Source of the DNA: Pholiota molesta
Lineage: Eukaryota > Basidiomycota > Agaricomycetes > Agaricales > Strophariaceae
DNA length: 64,000 bases
Direction of reading: 5' to 3'
Assembly (NCBI GenBank): GCA_014925825.1
Contig: JACGCK010000045.1
Location: 1-64,000 of the forward strand
Shown here in pieces: positions 33,126 to 44,330 of this stretch. The position numbers and the translations under genes are program-made. The notes under the pieces are model-generated. The model ran no database searches and was not told the origin of the DNA. It worked only from the letters and a program-made list of their open reading frames with translations. Position 1 is the first letter of the stretch; each line of letters begins with the position of its first letter.

Positions 33126-33695
33126 GTAGGGAGTCATTCGGGTCCATCTCGAACCATCGGTGGAATCGACATAATAGTGCTGCCCGGTCACTGCATCGTA
33201 TTCTATACAAATTGCTCCCGTAAATTTAATCTCGCTCTTTGAGTCCTATTAGAAATTTCAGTTCATAAGAATCCTCCAAGAATTTATTTGTAGCCATGCC
33301 ACTCACCTCCATGTTTTCCAAATGCTCTTGCAAGATTGGAGGCTAATGGCACTAAGAGAAAAATTAGTCTTGGTCGATGGCTTGCGTTCCTATGGGATGT
33401 CGTTGAACGAGCAATGAGCGCCGGTTAAAGGTGCTTTAGATTGGGTAGCGGAGTGAACAACAGGCTGAAGGGAAGTCTTTATATTAGTGGTTTACAGTGC
33501 AAGCTATATATATCCTTACCATGCCCATACCCGGGGAATGTACTGAGTTGTAGTGCCAATACAGCGGGAGAATTTTAGCGTCTCACATGTATGCCCTGCG
33601 ATGATCCCAATTCTAGTCTCAGGCCTCGGGTTTGACAAGGCGTTCGAACATTTAGTTTTCATCATATACGCGCCGTCCGTCGTCACGACCTGCAT
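33126..33695 (-). pseudogene. 5' part of the host gene interrupted by the TIR element
   Basis: Minus-strand exons. The first coding exon starts at ATG 33695 and spans about 55 codons to an ...QYIPR end. After a long intron a small exon PPILQEHLENME (33,310-33,345) follows. A third exon has SEIKFTGAICIEYDAVTG and a YYVDSTDGSRWTRMTPY tail reaching the CCCTAC word at the element border, after which element sequence gives an immediate stop. The phase of all three joins is consistent. The protein family is not recognised. This is the upstream half of the gene whose downstream half is at 27403-27897. Confidence 0.5.
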
Positions 33696-33805
33696 GTTTA
33701 GACTTGCCAGACAAGCCTTTATTTCAAGACTTCAAAGTGATCATCGAACATATTATGATACATTGAACTAAACAAACCAAGAAACTTATATGGGAGAACT
33801 TCCTC

Positions 33806-35453
33806 TCAATAGCCGGTCTTCCCCTTTATCACCTCATAAGCAGGGCCGTTCCTTCCAAACATCCGTCGCAGATCACCAACGAGCTCTTCTGGTTTCTCGT
33901 GCGCGGCAAAATGCCCGCCACTATCATGTTCAGCTTCAAACACAAGGTTGGGCGTTCGAGTCCACCTATACGTTAATAAGAACAACCATCAATATAACGT
34001 TCAAAACGTTCAAAATGCAGCAATGGAAAAGGTCTACTGACAATCGCGGGACATTGAAAAGCTCTTTCGGAAAATGCGAGAAACCCATCGGAGTCGTCGT
34101 CACATCAGGGACGCGGTCTCCTGCCTTGACCATCTCATAATATATCCTCAGAGACGCACCAGGTCCTGCGGCTGAGAACCAGTATATCGATACCCATGTA
34201 AGGACTGTTTTCGAGTAGAAATCAGCATCAGATAAGCTGGTAAGACATACGAAACGCGCGAACCTTCATCGTCATCCCAAGGATACGAATCGCTCCAGCT
34301 GACGAGCTTTTCGTATATCCAAGCAAGCAAACCGACCGGAGAGTCCGCGAGACTGTACGAGAGTGTCTGCGGCTGCGTAGCTTGCTGCTGGAAATATCCT
34401 GTGCCTGACATCATGAACTTTTTCGTGCGTTCGAGTCCAGCTTTTTCGGCTGGGGTATATGGGGTGATAAGGTTGAGGAGATATTTCCGAGGTGAATCGA
34501 GCAAGGAAGGCGGGTCCATGCTGAATGGGTGTCAGGTAAGGAGGAATTTCTGTGGACGTTTTGTGCGCTCACTTTGGTAGGCGCGCGAAGTTGGAATGCC
34601 AGGCTTTGCTGTGCTTTCCGCCGTATAATTTTGCAATCCTGCGGGTGACCTAGATACATTAAACGGAGATGTAAGAGGGGATTCCAATAATTATTTCGTC
34701 AACTCACAAAATATCCGATGTCTCCGCCCTGAGTGACTTAACGACCAACCATGAAAATGGAAGTCTGTAAGGCAGTCATCACTACATATTATCGGATGCT
34801 TACCATATTCTTCATAGCCCAACGATAGCATCAACTTGTGTCCGGTCTGAGGTTGTTATGCATGAGATTGAGACCGCGCGGCGCAGACTAGAAACTCACT
34901 TCTGCGAATTGCGAGATCGCGAAACCTTTCTTGCTAGGTGCATCTGAGAATCCATATCCAGGAAGACTGAGCGCCACCACATGGAAGCTTGGGTGGTCTG
35001 GCGAAGCCTCAGTAAGCAGAGGAAGGATCTTTTGCACTTCCATAAAATTCCCAGGCCCTTGAATACCGTACGTTGAGCGTGAAGAATATTGGTGGATAAC
35101 ATTAGAAACTCACATCCATGTACAAAAAGAAGCGGGATGGCTCCTTCCACGATACTCTTCTTATGGACGAAATGTATCCCCAACGTTCCGAAGTTATCGA
35201 CCTGGATGTCCGTCTTGAACTGCGGCAACTCTTCGTTCAGCTGCCGTTCGTGCGCTCTCCAATCGTATCCATCCCTCCAGCGAGCCACGAGCCGCTCAAT
35301 GTCGGCTAGTGGGACTCCGTAGTCGCGTCCAGCATCTTGGATTTCGTCGGGGGATCTGTAAAGTGCGAGCTTCTGCTTTAGCAGGTCAATCTGCTCGTTC
35401 GGAATGTCGACCTTGTACGGAACCGCCGGGGTAATGGGGCTTGGGGAGGTCAT
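33806..35453 (-). CDS. Epoxide hydrolase (alpha/beta hydrolase, EHN domain)
   Basis: Microsomal-type epoxide hydrolase that opens epoxides to diols. The first exon (34896-35453 frame) holds an N-terminal EHN domain, with YDWRAHERQLNEELPQF and FVHK, then the HG oxyanion motif (LLFVHGC). The nucleophile Asp is in VTQGGDIGY (near 34,720), and the lid region follows (FMMSGTGYFQQQATQPQTL, LADSPVGLLAWI). The catalytic His is in SGGHFAAHEKP (near 33,900). Around six or more short introns are required. The stop is at 33806. The catalytic set appears complete. Likely roles are detoxification or oxylipin and secondary metabolite processing; the substrate is unknown. Confidence 0.85.
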
Positions 35454-36069
35454 GGGGTAGAGCTAAAGGCAAAATTTCCAGGTGAATGAAGAAAACAAGG
35501 ATGAGAGAAATTGGAGTCATTTGTCGAAGGAGCCTTACCTTTATATCTTTCAATTTCGTAAATCCATTTGGCAGCATAAATAGCGTATTCTTGTTGCAAC
35601 CGATGGCTACGCCCTTTCCGAATTAACCATGCGCATCATTATTAACGGAATGCTATGCCCGTGCATAAGATTCTAGCAATTCTCACTGCCAGGAAAGGAA
35701 AAATGCATGGTTCTTTGATGGTCATGAGATTGAGTTTCCTTCGCTTTTGACTCTTCGGCATGTCTTTGAGTATATAATAACTGTAGTGAATGAGCAAGAC
35801 GTTTTTGAGACCTTGTTTTCGGCAGTTATGTATGTGGAATGGTTGAAAGAAATGAATTCTGAGGAGCGCGCCGCGTGGTACTCATTCGGGATTGGCCGTG
35901 TCATTATCTCACGTGACTTATTTTTGCTTCGTCGTTGTCGCCGTGATGAGCAGCGTTCATTCCCGAACTTCAACAGCGACGACGAGGCGTATTCTGGTCC
36001 GGCCAGAACTAGATAGAGGTAGGATTTGTCTCTCTCCTCCGAAGTATCTGGCTGAATCTCTTGGAATAG
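35454..36069. other. Divergent promoter region, no gene recognised
   Basis: About 615 bp between the starts of the epoxide hydrolase and mS29 genes. The short frames here have no domain support. Confidence 0.5.
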
Positions 36070-37889
36070 ATGTCGTTGCTCGCCACTGTTGCCCGACCAG
36101 GGCCTTCCACGACTTTACCGCGTCTTTTGGCGCCGCCTAGTTCTGTTGAATCGAGAAGGTATAAAAGCGTGCAGTCCTCAGGACACGTTGCTGGCGCCGT
36201 CGGAAGTAAGTGGTGTCTTCGAAGGGCTCTCGACAACACTCAATGCAATTCACAGAGGCGGGGTATTTGATGAAGAAGGGGCCCCCAAGTAGGGAAAATC
36301 CGAATAAGAATAGGAAAAAGCTTCCAGTGCGCATTATTCCACAGTGTGTAGCGGCTCCCGACTAACCATTTCTTGTAAAGATATTCCAACCGCTTCCGCC
36401 ACCCCCGACCCCAGAAATGAGGCATCCACTGTTGAATGCCGCCAGACCACCTTTCGAACCACCAGCTTTCAGCCCAGTATGTGATGGTCAAAGACTCCAT
36501 ACGATATATCACTCATTTGAACACAAATAGTCAGCTATCACGGAACCAACGGCTGTTGGACAGCCTTTCTTTATTCCACCGCACGACAGGGACCCCAAGC
36601 GCGCCTTTGGTTTACCCAGAAACCTCTGGCTGGAGGTATGTTTCTTTCTTTCTTTCTTTCACAGCTTTTCCGCCTACAGCCTTGCATCCGTAGTTCAAGC
36701 TACTGTCAAAACCTTACACCGTCGTTCGGGAGATTACGCAAGATGCAGTCAAATTGCTGGCAGAGGCTCGACGCGATCCAAGTTCAAATACCCGCGTTGT
36801 GTTTAGTACGAACTTTATTTATCCTTTTTCCCCCAGTTCTACACCTAATGCATCTCCATAGCCGGCCGTCCAGGGTGTGGAAAGAGTTTTCTTCTATACC
36901 AAGCCGTAGAACACTGCGTGCAGCAAAACTGGATCGTCATCTACATCCCCCGCGCTATCGACCTAGTCAATTCAACGACAAGCTACGCCTATGATATCCG
37001 CACGCAGACCTACTTCCAGCCATTCTATTCCTACCAAACCCTTCAGCGCATGCTGACCATCAACAAAGAGGCGCTTACGAGGCTGGTGCTGCTGGAGGAC
37101 CTAGTCCTCGAGAAATCAATGTTGCCGAAGGGAACTTCGCTTGCCACTGTCATCGAAACTGCTATGGCGGAAAAGACAAGGAGCATTGCGCAAGCTCCTC
37201 TGTACTTGGAGGCTGTGATGAAGACGCTCGAGGCACAGAAGCAGTAAGTTTTCCTCTACGCCATTCAGAACTACAAATGCCTAACATGCGGCGCAGATAC
37301 CCTGTCCTCCTTGCCATTGACGACATGCAGACGCTGTATTGCAGGACTGCATATCGCGATCCTCATTTCGTCCCAATTCAGTCTTACCATCTCTCAGTAC
37401 CAAGGATGTTGTTGGAGTTCGCCTCAGGAAAGCGGTCCTTCGTACGTCCCTATATTAGTTGTATTCCATGTCCCGCCTGCTCACTTATATATATAGCAAA
37501 AGGGCGCTGTGTTGGGCGCGATCTCGGCATCGCGGACATCGCACCCTACCCCAGTGGAATTGCGTGACGCTCTCGACCTCCACAACGAGGACTACCCCAT
37601 CTCCTCGCCGTACGACAAGCGCAACAAGACCCTCCTCCAATATGCGGAAGGCCTCCGAGCGATGGAGGTGCCCGAGAAATTGACGCTCGCGGAGGCCATT
37701 GGTGTGTTCGAGATCTGGAAGGGCAAGCAGGTGTTCGGCCGAGGTCTGCCGTCCAAAGATAATGCAGCGACAATGGAAAAACCGTCCAAGTTTTTCTATG
37801 ACGAGGCGTTCATGGGGAAGTACACCGAATCTGGGGGAAATGCGAGGGACTTCGTGTGGAAGGGGCTGCTCGCTACGCTGGACGCGTAA
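36070..37889 (+). CDS. RSM23: Mitochondrial small ribosomal subunit protein mS29 (DAP3/Rsm23)
   Basis: GTP-binding protein of the mitochondrial small ribosomal subunit. The N-terminus (MSLLATVARPGPSTTLPRLL) looks like a mitochondrial targeting peptide. A small basic exon (GYLMKKGPPSRENPNKNRKK) and a Pro-rich segment follow. The conserved core starts PHDRDPKRAFGLPRNL, then the P-loop TGRPGCGKSFLLYQ (near 36,863) and NWIVIYIPRAIDLVNSTTSY. A Walker B-like region PVLLAIDDMQTLY is near 37,310. The C-terminus includes LREALD-like ELRDALDLHNEDYPISSPYD and ends KGLLATLDA. Five or more introns are placed, with a consistent frame throughout. The gene is intact, about 470 residues, the normal family size. 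Confidence 0.9.
36639..36661 (+). repeat. TTTC microsatellite
   Basis: Short run of TTTC units inside an intron of the mS29 gene, directly after the donor site. No functional meaning is inferred. Confidence 0.8.
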
Positions 37890-37944
37890 TGGAATTTACA
37901 TTATCTTCTATTCTCCGTGTATCTTGTGAGTAGAGAATGCGGAA

Positions 37945-38258
37945 CTAATATTGATGCTCGCAAAAATACAGATTCTGGGCGGTCCTTTTTGAGGTTCGAT
38001 ATAGCGAAGAGAAAAGGAATTCAACATTTGTGTGGAATTAAAGACGTACTTACCCAAGACCTGGCAACGTTCGGATTGTTCCTCTGAAAGGTAAGCAAGA
38101 AGTTGTATTTTTACGAAGTCGGAACCTGTCTCACTGCCACCTAGCCTTTTAATCCCCACAGCGTTGCTGGTAAAGGCAAAATTGCTCTCGCGGTCTTCAG
38201 CCTCCAATTGCGCTATGACAGCACCACTAAAAGGTCCGTACGTGATAGATTGGGCCAT
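37945..38258 (-). CDS. Small hypothetical protein, weakly supported
   Basis: An open frame from ATG 38258 reads about 69 residues (MAQSITYGPFSGAVIAQLEA start) to a good GTAAGT donor near 38,053. A downstream AG near 37,949 would give a short last exon ending near the mS29 gene. No domain is recognised. The arrangement would be tail-to-tail with mS29. It could equally be noncoding 3' flank. Confidence 0.28.
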
Positions 38259-38530
38259 AAACTGCTAAATGGTTTTGTCCGCGACCCCTTCCCATGACGG
38301 TGTCGCTCGATGACCACCTTTCTTCCGCTATATTTTTGTGGAAGGTTGGGTAACTGTCGTGGATAATCGTGGATACTGACGTTACCACCGCGTCAAACTC
38401 GGAAAAGGTGATATGAACAGGGCCATTCATATAAGCAACAAGGGGACGCAGGTCGGGATTTGCAGACCTTTAGTGCGGAATTTGTCAAGACGTGCAAGCC
38501 ATACATTCATCCAGGAGGATCCCCGACACC

Positions 38531-40103
38531 ATGGCAGACAGCGCGGAAGATGGATGGGTACTCGCACCACCACCCTATTCCCATTACTTTACACCCATGT
38601 CCCAGATTCCTCAGCAGAAAGGACCAGCAAAGGGCGAAACTCGATGTACGTGTGCTGCCATTTCATAATCCTTCATGCAGACCTTGTGCTCAGGCTGTCG
38701 ACGTATTTCGTTCTTTATGGCATGCAGCCGTCCTCAAAAAGAGGCGTACGTTCACGGACAGCCCTCGACTTAGGCCGCCCAAGGAGCAACCACGTCCGCG
38801 ACCATCGACCTACGTCGAACCTTCGCCTCCGCCTCCGCCGCCGATGCAGATCCCCTTCCCGCAGAGCGCGTCGGCGTCGAAGCACAGCGTCTTGCTCCCG
38901 AGTCTCCGTCCCAATTCGCTATGGCTGAACAGGCCCACGCAGCCGCTGCGGATCCGCAAAAGCTCACAGTCGCCTCAGACGCCACCGCATTGGTGGAACG
39001 GGTCTGGGACCTCGCATGTCGTTTCCAATTCGCCTATTCTCCCTATTGGCGGGCAGATCCCATCCAGGCCTACGACTCCGCGGACAGCCAAGTCGTCTCC
39101 TCTCGTCGGCAAGGCGGCGGCGGCGGCGGCCGCTGCCAATGCCGCAACGCCAACAAGCACACTTATTCCCTCATCTATCCAGAACGGTCTCGAGACGCTC
39201 ATCGCGTCGGTCGAGTCGGACTGCAAACACGTACGGCGGCCTTCGCGTTCCTTTTCTGTCGCTACTTCGCTGTCGGTCTATAGTCAAGCGAGCGCTTCTT
39301 ACAGTCTTATACCTGAAGCCCAGGAATTCGAACATGATTCAAGTACAGGCAGGAAAGATGAGAAGGTTTCTGAAACTTATTCGATCCGATCCGCTGAGAC
39401 GATCCGGCTTCCCGCACCTCTATGCCCAAACACGGACCAAGCTATGGCTTCCCGTGATGCTATCTATTTTAATGTCGACCCTCGATTGAGCGCCTCAACA
39501 TCGACACATGCCAGTGACGCGACTTCATCTACTATGGCCACTCTCGTTGGTCCTAGCACGCCTCGCAAGGACAAGAAACACCTCGAAGGCACCAGGTTGA
39601 GCCTTCAGCCTTGCCCCAGTCTCGCAAGCGCCAATCGAATCCTCAGCCTCAGCGACTTACCTCCGAATCACGATGCGCCCTCGCCAATCGATGAGAACAC
39701 TTACCGGCGCTATGAGCATGAGGGCACATTCGATTCTCCATTCAATGACTTCGATATCTGCGCGGATTATGATTATATTCATGCGATTGATGTTCTGATT
39801 TATGGTGTGCGCCCACTGCCGGACGTCCCCATGGATGCCGCTCGTCATCCTTCTCGATCACGTCCAAGACGAGATACTTCGATCCGCCGCAGTGGCTCGG
39901 ATAAAGGACCCATTCAAGTGTTGAAATTAAACGCCCACAATACCCCTCCTGTTTCATTCAATCGGACGTCGCCGAGAAAAAATAGCTTCGAGGTGTGCAC
40001 TAAAGCTGCCGTCAAGATGGAATCCAGACAGGATCACAAGGGCGAGAGGAGGTCCATATTCTTTCAGGTCACACATTTCTTTGGAAAATTTTCGTCGCCT
40101 TAA
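38531..40103 (+). CDS. Ser/Pro-rich protein of unknown function
   Basis: I place exon 1 at 38531-38645 and exon 2 at 38728-40103, joined by an 82-bp GTACGT...GCAG intron. The sum is 1491 nt, an exact 496 residues plus stop. The start MADSAEDGWVLAPPPYSHYF is preferred to the longer frame beginning 38460, because it splices in phase onto VLKKRRTFTDSPRL. The protein is low-complexity: a Pro run (PSPPPPPPM), an Ala run (KAAAAAAAANAA), many Ser-Pro sites, and short basic patches. No catalytic domain is visible, so it may be a disordered regulatory or scaffold protein. Its last codons lie at the left border of the calpain tandem duplication. Confidence 0.6.
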
Positions 40104-40594
40104 CGCATTGCTGACGAAGTTGAACGATTAAGGATACTCCCAACTGTATACCCTTCAGGCTTTAACTTTGGTACAAGTCGAACCGCTCTTTAACGCAACA
40201 GTCAAAGTTGTTACATAACTAAACGCCTCTAGGAGGATCATTTATTCATAACTTGCGAGTACTGTTCATATTCAGCCACTGTTGTTCACTGAATCATGTT
40301 ATACAATTACTGCCATCTTGATCTTGATGGCCCAGACGTGTCATACTTGAGCCCACTAAACTCAACATACATACGCCTCATGGCATGTGCGATAATCGTT
40401 TTCGGCTTTTGCGAGCCTCCGATCAGTTTGTTATCCCAGAAGCAGCGCAGCGCTGGATGTCACAAAGCTGTCGTCTTCCTTCGACCCACAAACCATCGCC
40501 CTGCGGAATATAGCTTTCTGCGTTGTCGTAACTTGTGAGTGCTCTGTGGGCTATACGTATCACATAATGGGCCATTATTGACTCCGTCGTAGTG

Positions 40595-40601
40595 TATAAA
40601 A
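40595..40601 (+). promoter_or_regulatory. TATA box of calpain A
   Basis: TATAAAA 53 bp before the ATG at 40648. The same element at the same spacing precedes calpain B. Confidence 0.65.
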
Positions 40602-40647
40602 GGGAGGAATAACTACTGAATCCATATCCAACTACTCTTATCACACA

Positions 40648-43334
40648 ATGACGAAGAACAAGAACAAGAAACCCTTCGGCAAAAGTCTCAAGGATATTGG
40701 GTCGAACCTCAAGGACGTCGCGTCATCCTTCGCCAAGATGCAAATTACAGACTCAGATTCCAAGACACCTAACACGGCCACCGGGTTCCGCAAAGGAAAG
40801 CGTGGAAAGAAGGAGATCGCGGAATCCTTCGATCCTGTCCCGAAAGATCAGGCTGGGCTTTTAGTCACAGGCGCATTGGACGAGGCCCTGGCGGAATGCA
40901 AGACGAAAGTAGAACAAATTGCCAGACGGTGCCGCGCTACGAATCGCAAGTTCAGGCAAGTTTAGCCAAATTATTCAAGCGTCCACTAAATCTGAAGTGA
41001 CTACTGCAGAGACATTGAATTCGATCTCGAAAAAGACCAATACCTCTGTCGCTTTGGGTTATTGGGGAACGCAGAAAAAGAAGGTAGAGCCGCAGTCAAA
41101 CGCGTCACTGAGATCTTCGATAAACCTGTGTTCTTTGGACCTGATGGTCCCAACGCAAGTGATATACGTCAGGGCCAATTGGGCGACTGTTGGTTTTTAG
41201 CGGCGCTATCTGCTGTATCAACGGTTCCTGGCCTTGTAGAGAAATTCTGTGTCGCGGTAGGCATCCATTCACTCCTGAGAAACTTCTGACTTACGGTATG
41301 TTATCGCATTAGCGGGATGAAGAAGTTGGCGTTTATGGCTTCATTTTCTTTCGTGATTGCTATTGGCAAGCTGTCATTGTCGACGAGTACGTTCCTTTTA
41401 TCTAATTCAAAATTCGATGCGAATTGAGCTAATTCTTTGTGGTTGGATAGCCTTCTTTTCTGGTCTCCACCCAAGTTTGACGAGCTCACTCCTAGTGAAA
41501 AAGTGCTCTACTACAACGATAGAGACATGTATCATCAGGTCGCTGAGAAGACCGGAAAGGGCCTCAAGTACGCGCGATCTGGGAATGTGGGTGAGACGTG
41601 GGTACCCCTTATCGAGAAAGCATATGCCAAATTCCACGGCGACTACGCTTCCCTTGATGGTGGCTTCTTGTCAGATGCAATAGAGGATCTTACGGGGTGA
41701 GTAAGTTCCCCCGCATTCTTTCTACAATCTAACGCTGTATCGTCTGCAGCGGAGTCGCGACCTCTTTCCAAATGGCAGACCTTCTCAACCCGGGCAAATT
41801 CTGGGATGATGAGCTCCAGCATGCTGACCTGAAGACGCGCCTCTTCGGCGTTTCCCTCGATTTGGACGAGAGGCGCAGTCAAGTCGCGGTGCCTACGGTC
41901 CAAGGACTCTTTGCCGCACATGCATACTCCGTGCTGCGGGCGCGAGAGTCTAAGGGAAAACGCTTCGTGGTCATACGCAACCCTTGGGGAGAAAGTGAGT
42001 GGACGGGACCTTGGGCCGATGGATCGAAGGAATGGAAGGGGGAGTGGTTGCAGGTGCTTGACGAGCTTCAGCATGAATTTGGAGATGATGGACAATTTGT
42101 CATGGAATGTAAGTCGTTCCTTAATTGCACTTCAAGCGAGAGGTCCAATATTCGATCTTCGGTTTAGACTCAGATTTCCTGTCGGTATTCGGCCAAATCG
42201 ACCGTGCCACTCTGTTCGACGCAAGTTGGGTTATGTCGTCCATCTGGCTACGCATCCCTCCTCAACCGGCTTTGCATCCATGGACCTATGGTGACGCATA
42301 CTGTATGTATATCCTTTCATATCAAGGCTTGAACGAATGCCTAATTACTTGTTTCGCACTACTAGATTACTTCACCCTCGATAAGGCTTCACCTTCGGTC
42401 ATTGTCCTCTCACAGACTGATCATAGGTATTTCGATAAACTGCAAGGGGAAGATCCCTGGTGGCTTCTCGACTTCCTGGTCTACCGAAAAGGTTCATCTG
42501 AGCCAGTTGGTATGTCTGGTATCAGCTTGGGTAGCCAGCGCAGCGTTTCATGCGAGCTGTACCTTCAGGCGGGAGATTATGTCGTGTTGGTGAGTGTGTT
42601 TCTCCATTACCCTTCATAACGGGGGTAACGAACAACAATGCTGATATGTATAACTTGACTTTTGTAGCCCCGGATGGAACCAAGCGACCGGGGGACCGTT
42701 GTAAGTGCCAATTTGTTTCTTTTACTATTTTTGAGGCCCGTTTATTCATTACTTCTGACCTGTAGACAATGGGAGAGGAGGATGAGGACGATGAGGAGGA
42801 CGAGGACGATGAGGAGGGTAAGGGTAAGGAATGGGGCAAACGCAAGCTCAGCCGCATGTTAACAGAGCGAGCTAAATCTCATTCTTTTGCCGCCAGTAAG
42901 TGCTAACTTACTTATCGTGGGTTTCAGAAGCAGGCCATTCATTTATTCATCATTCTCCATTTACCTTAGATTACGATATACAGTAAGTTCTATTGATACT
43001 GATCGGATATCTTGAGAGACGCTGAAAATACAACAGGCTAGAGATTGATTATCTTCCAATACAGCCTGACATCGCCCTTGTACTTGATGACCTCGGAGAG
43101 CCAGGTACACCATCCGAAACAGAGGACGCAGATGAAAATGGGGACGACGAAGAGGAAGTCGAAGAGGACACCAAGAAGGCCGACGCTGGGTCGAATGATG
43201 GTTCTGACAGTGATGAAGACGATTTAGACTTCAATCCCAACGAAGGACCGAAGTCAGCCCCGCTGTTCTTGGGCCTTCGTGTTTACACGCAGAACGGGGC
43301 GACTACTACTGTAAGCGGCAGGGAAAAGGCTTGA
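40648..43334 (+). CDS. Calpain-like cysteine protease A
   Basis: Intracellular calpain-family (CysPc) protease, about 690 residues. A basic N-terminal region with a LAECKTKVEQIARRCRATNRKFR helix is followed by the catalytic domain. Cys is in [16 protein letters not shown] (near 41,190), His in [13 protein letters not shown] (41919-41921), and Asn in VIRNPWGESEWTG (41979-41981). A C2-like/beta-sandwich region follows ([33 protein letters not shown]). Then comes a very acidic linker (EEDEDDEEDEDDEE) and a C-terminal tail ending [15 protein letters not shown]. At least nine introns are placed. No calcium-binding EF-hands or MIT domain are seen, so it is neither a classical calpain nor a PalB/Rim13 protease. 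The substrate is unknown. Confidence 0.85.
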
Positions 43335-44277
43335 TCTTCATTCGTATATTCGCTCTCTTGGAGGAATCCTCACAAAGTGAGTATTTACTTGGACCAGAAT
43401 AAACAGAATGAAACTAAAAAACTGTTGCAATAGTTCTGACATCTCTTTCGAATCGAAAAAAAACGCTCAAAATGTCTCAATCTGATCTCGGTGGTGAACC
43501 GGTGACATTTAACCTTGTCATCAGTTCTACATGTAACATCTCATTCGCGTATAAATTTCATTCGCTTGTACAAATTCTAAAATAAATAGAACAAGTTTTG
43601 CCGTTTTTGAGCCGAAAATTTTCGTCGCCTTAACATGTTGCTGACGAAGTTGAACGCTTAAGGATACCCCAAACTGTATAATACCCTATAGGCTTTAGCT
43701 TTGGTACAAGTGGAATCGCAACAATGAAGGTCTTTCTGTATTAAGCATCTTTGGAGAAATCGCTTATATTTATCACTTGCGAGTACTTACTGTCTATATC
43801 AAGGCATCGATGTCCACTGAATCATGTTATATAATTAAGTCTGAATCCTCCTGCTTTCTTGTTCTTGTGGCCCACAGCTATGCCATAATTAAAGCCTATC
43901 AACCTGGCATTTGTTTTTGAGAGCCTCCGATCAGTTTGTTGTCCGTGACTGCTAATTTTTCTAGGTGAAAAATGCAGTCAAACCTTGTGTAAGGTTGGTT
44001 AAAATTAGCACCATACAAAATGAATCATTTCAAGAGCATTCTACTGAGCAAGAAATACAATAAGAATGATGTGAAGATAATTTTTTGCCCGGATTTTGCA
44101 TACAATACAAATACAATGGAACTTACTATATTGAACCCAATAACGGACAATTGTTGATCCCCAGCAGTGCGTTCAGCATTGCCCACTGGAATGCAACTTT
44201 CTGCGTTGTCGTAACTTGTGAGTGTTCTGTGGGTTACACACATCAAATAGTGAACCGTTATACACTCCGTCGTTATG

Positions 44278-44285
44278 TATAAAAG
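44278..44285 (+). promoter_or_regulatory. TATA box of calpain B
   Basis: TATAAAAG 53 bp before the ATG at 44331, conserved with calpain A. Confidence 0.65.
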
Positions 44286-44330
44286 GGCGGAATAACGCTT
44301 GAATCAATAACAAACTACTCATATCACGCA

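Larger units (their letters stand above)
40085..43610 (+). repeat. Tandem duplication unit 1 (calpain A)
   Basis: The block beginning AAAATTTTCGTCGCCTTAAC recurs at 43612 and continues through the promoter, the calpain ORF and the 3' flank. The unit length is about 3.5 kb. The first few bases of the unit are the last codons of the upstream Ser/Pro-rich gene, so the duplication border cut into that gene. Confidence 0.75.

Noticed and set aside
33553..33771. 72-codon plus-strand frame near the interrupted host gene
   Set aside because: It is antisense to the first exon of the host gene; no support of its own.
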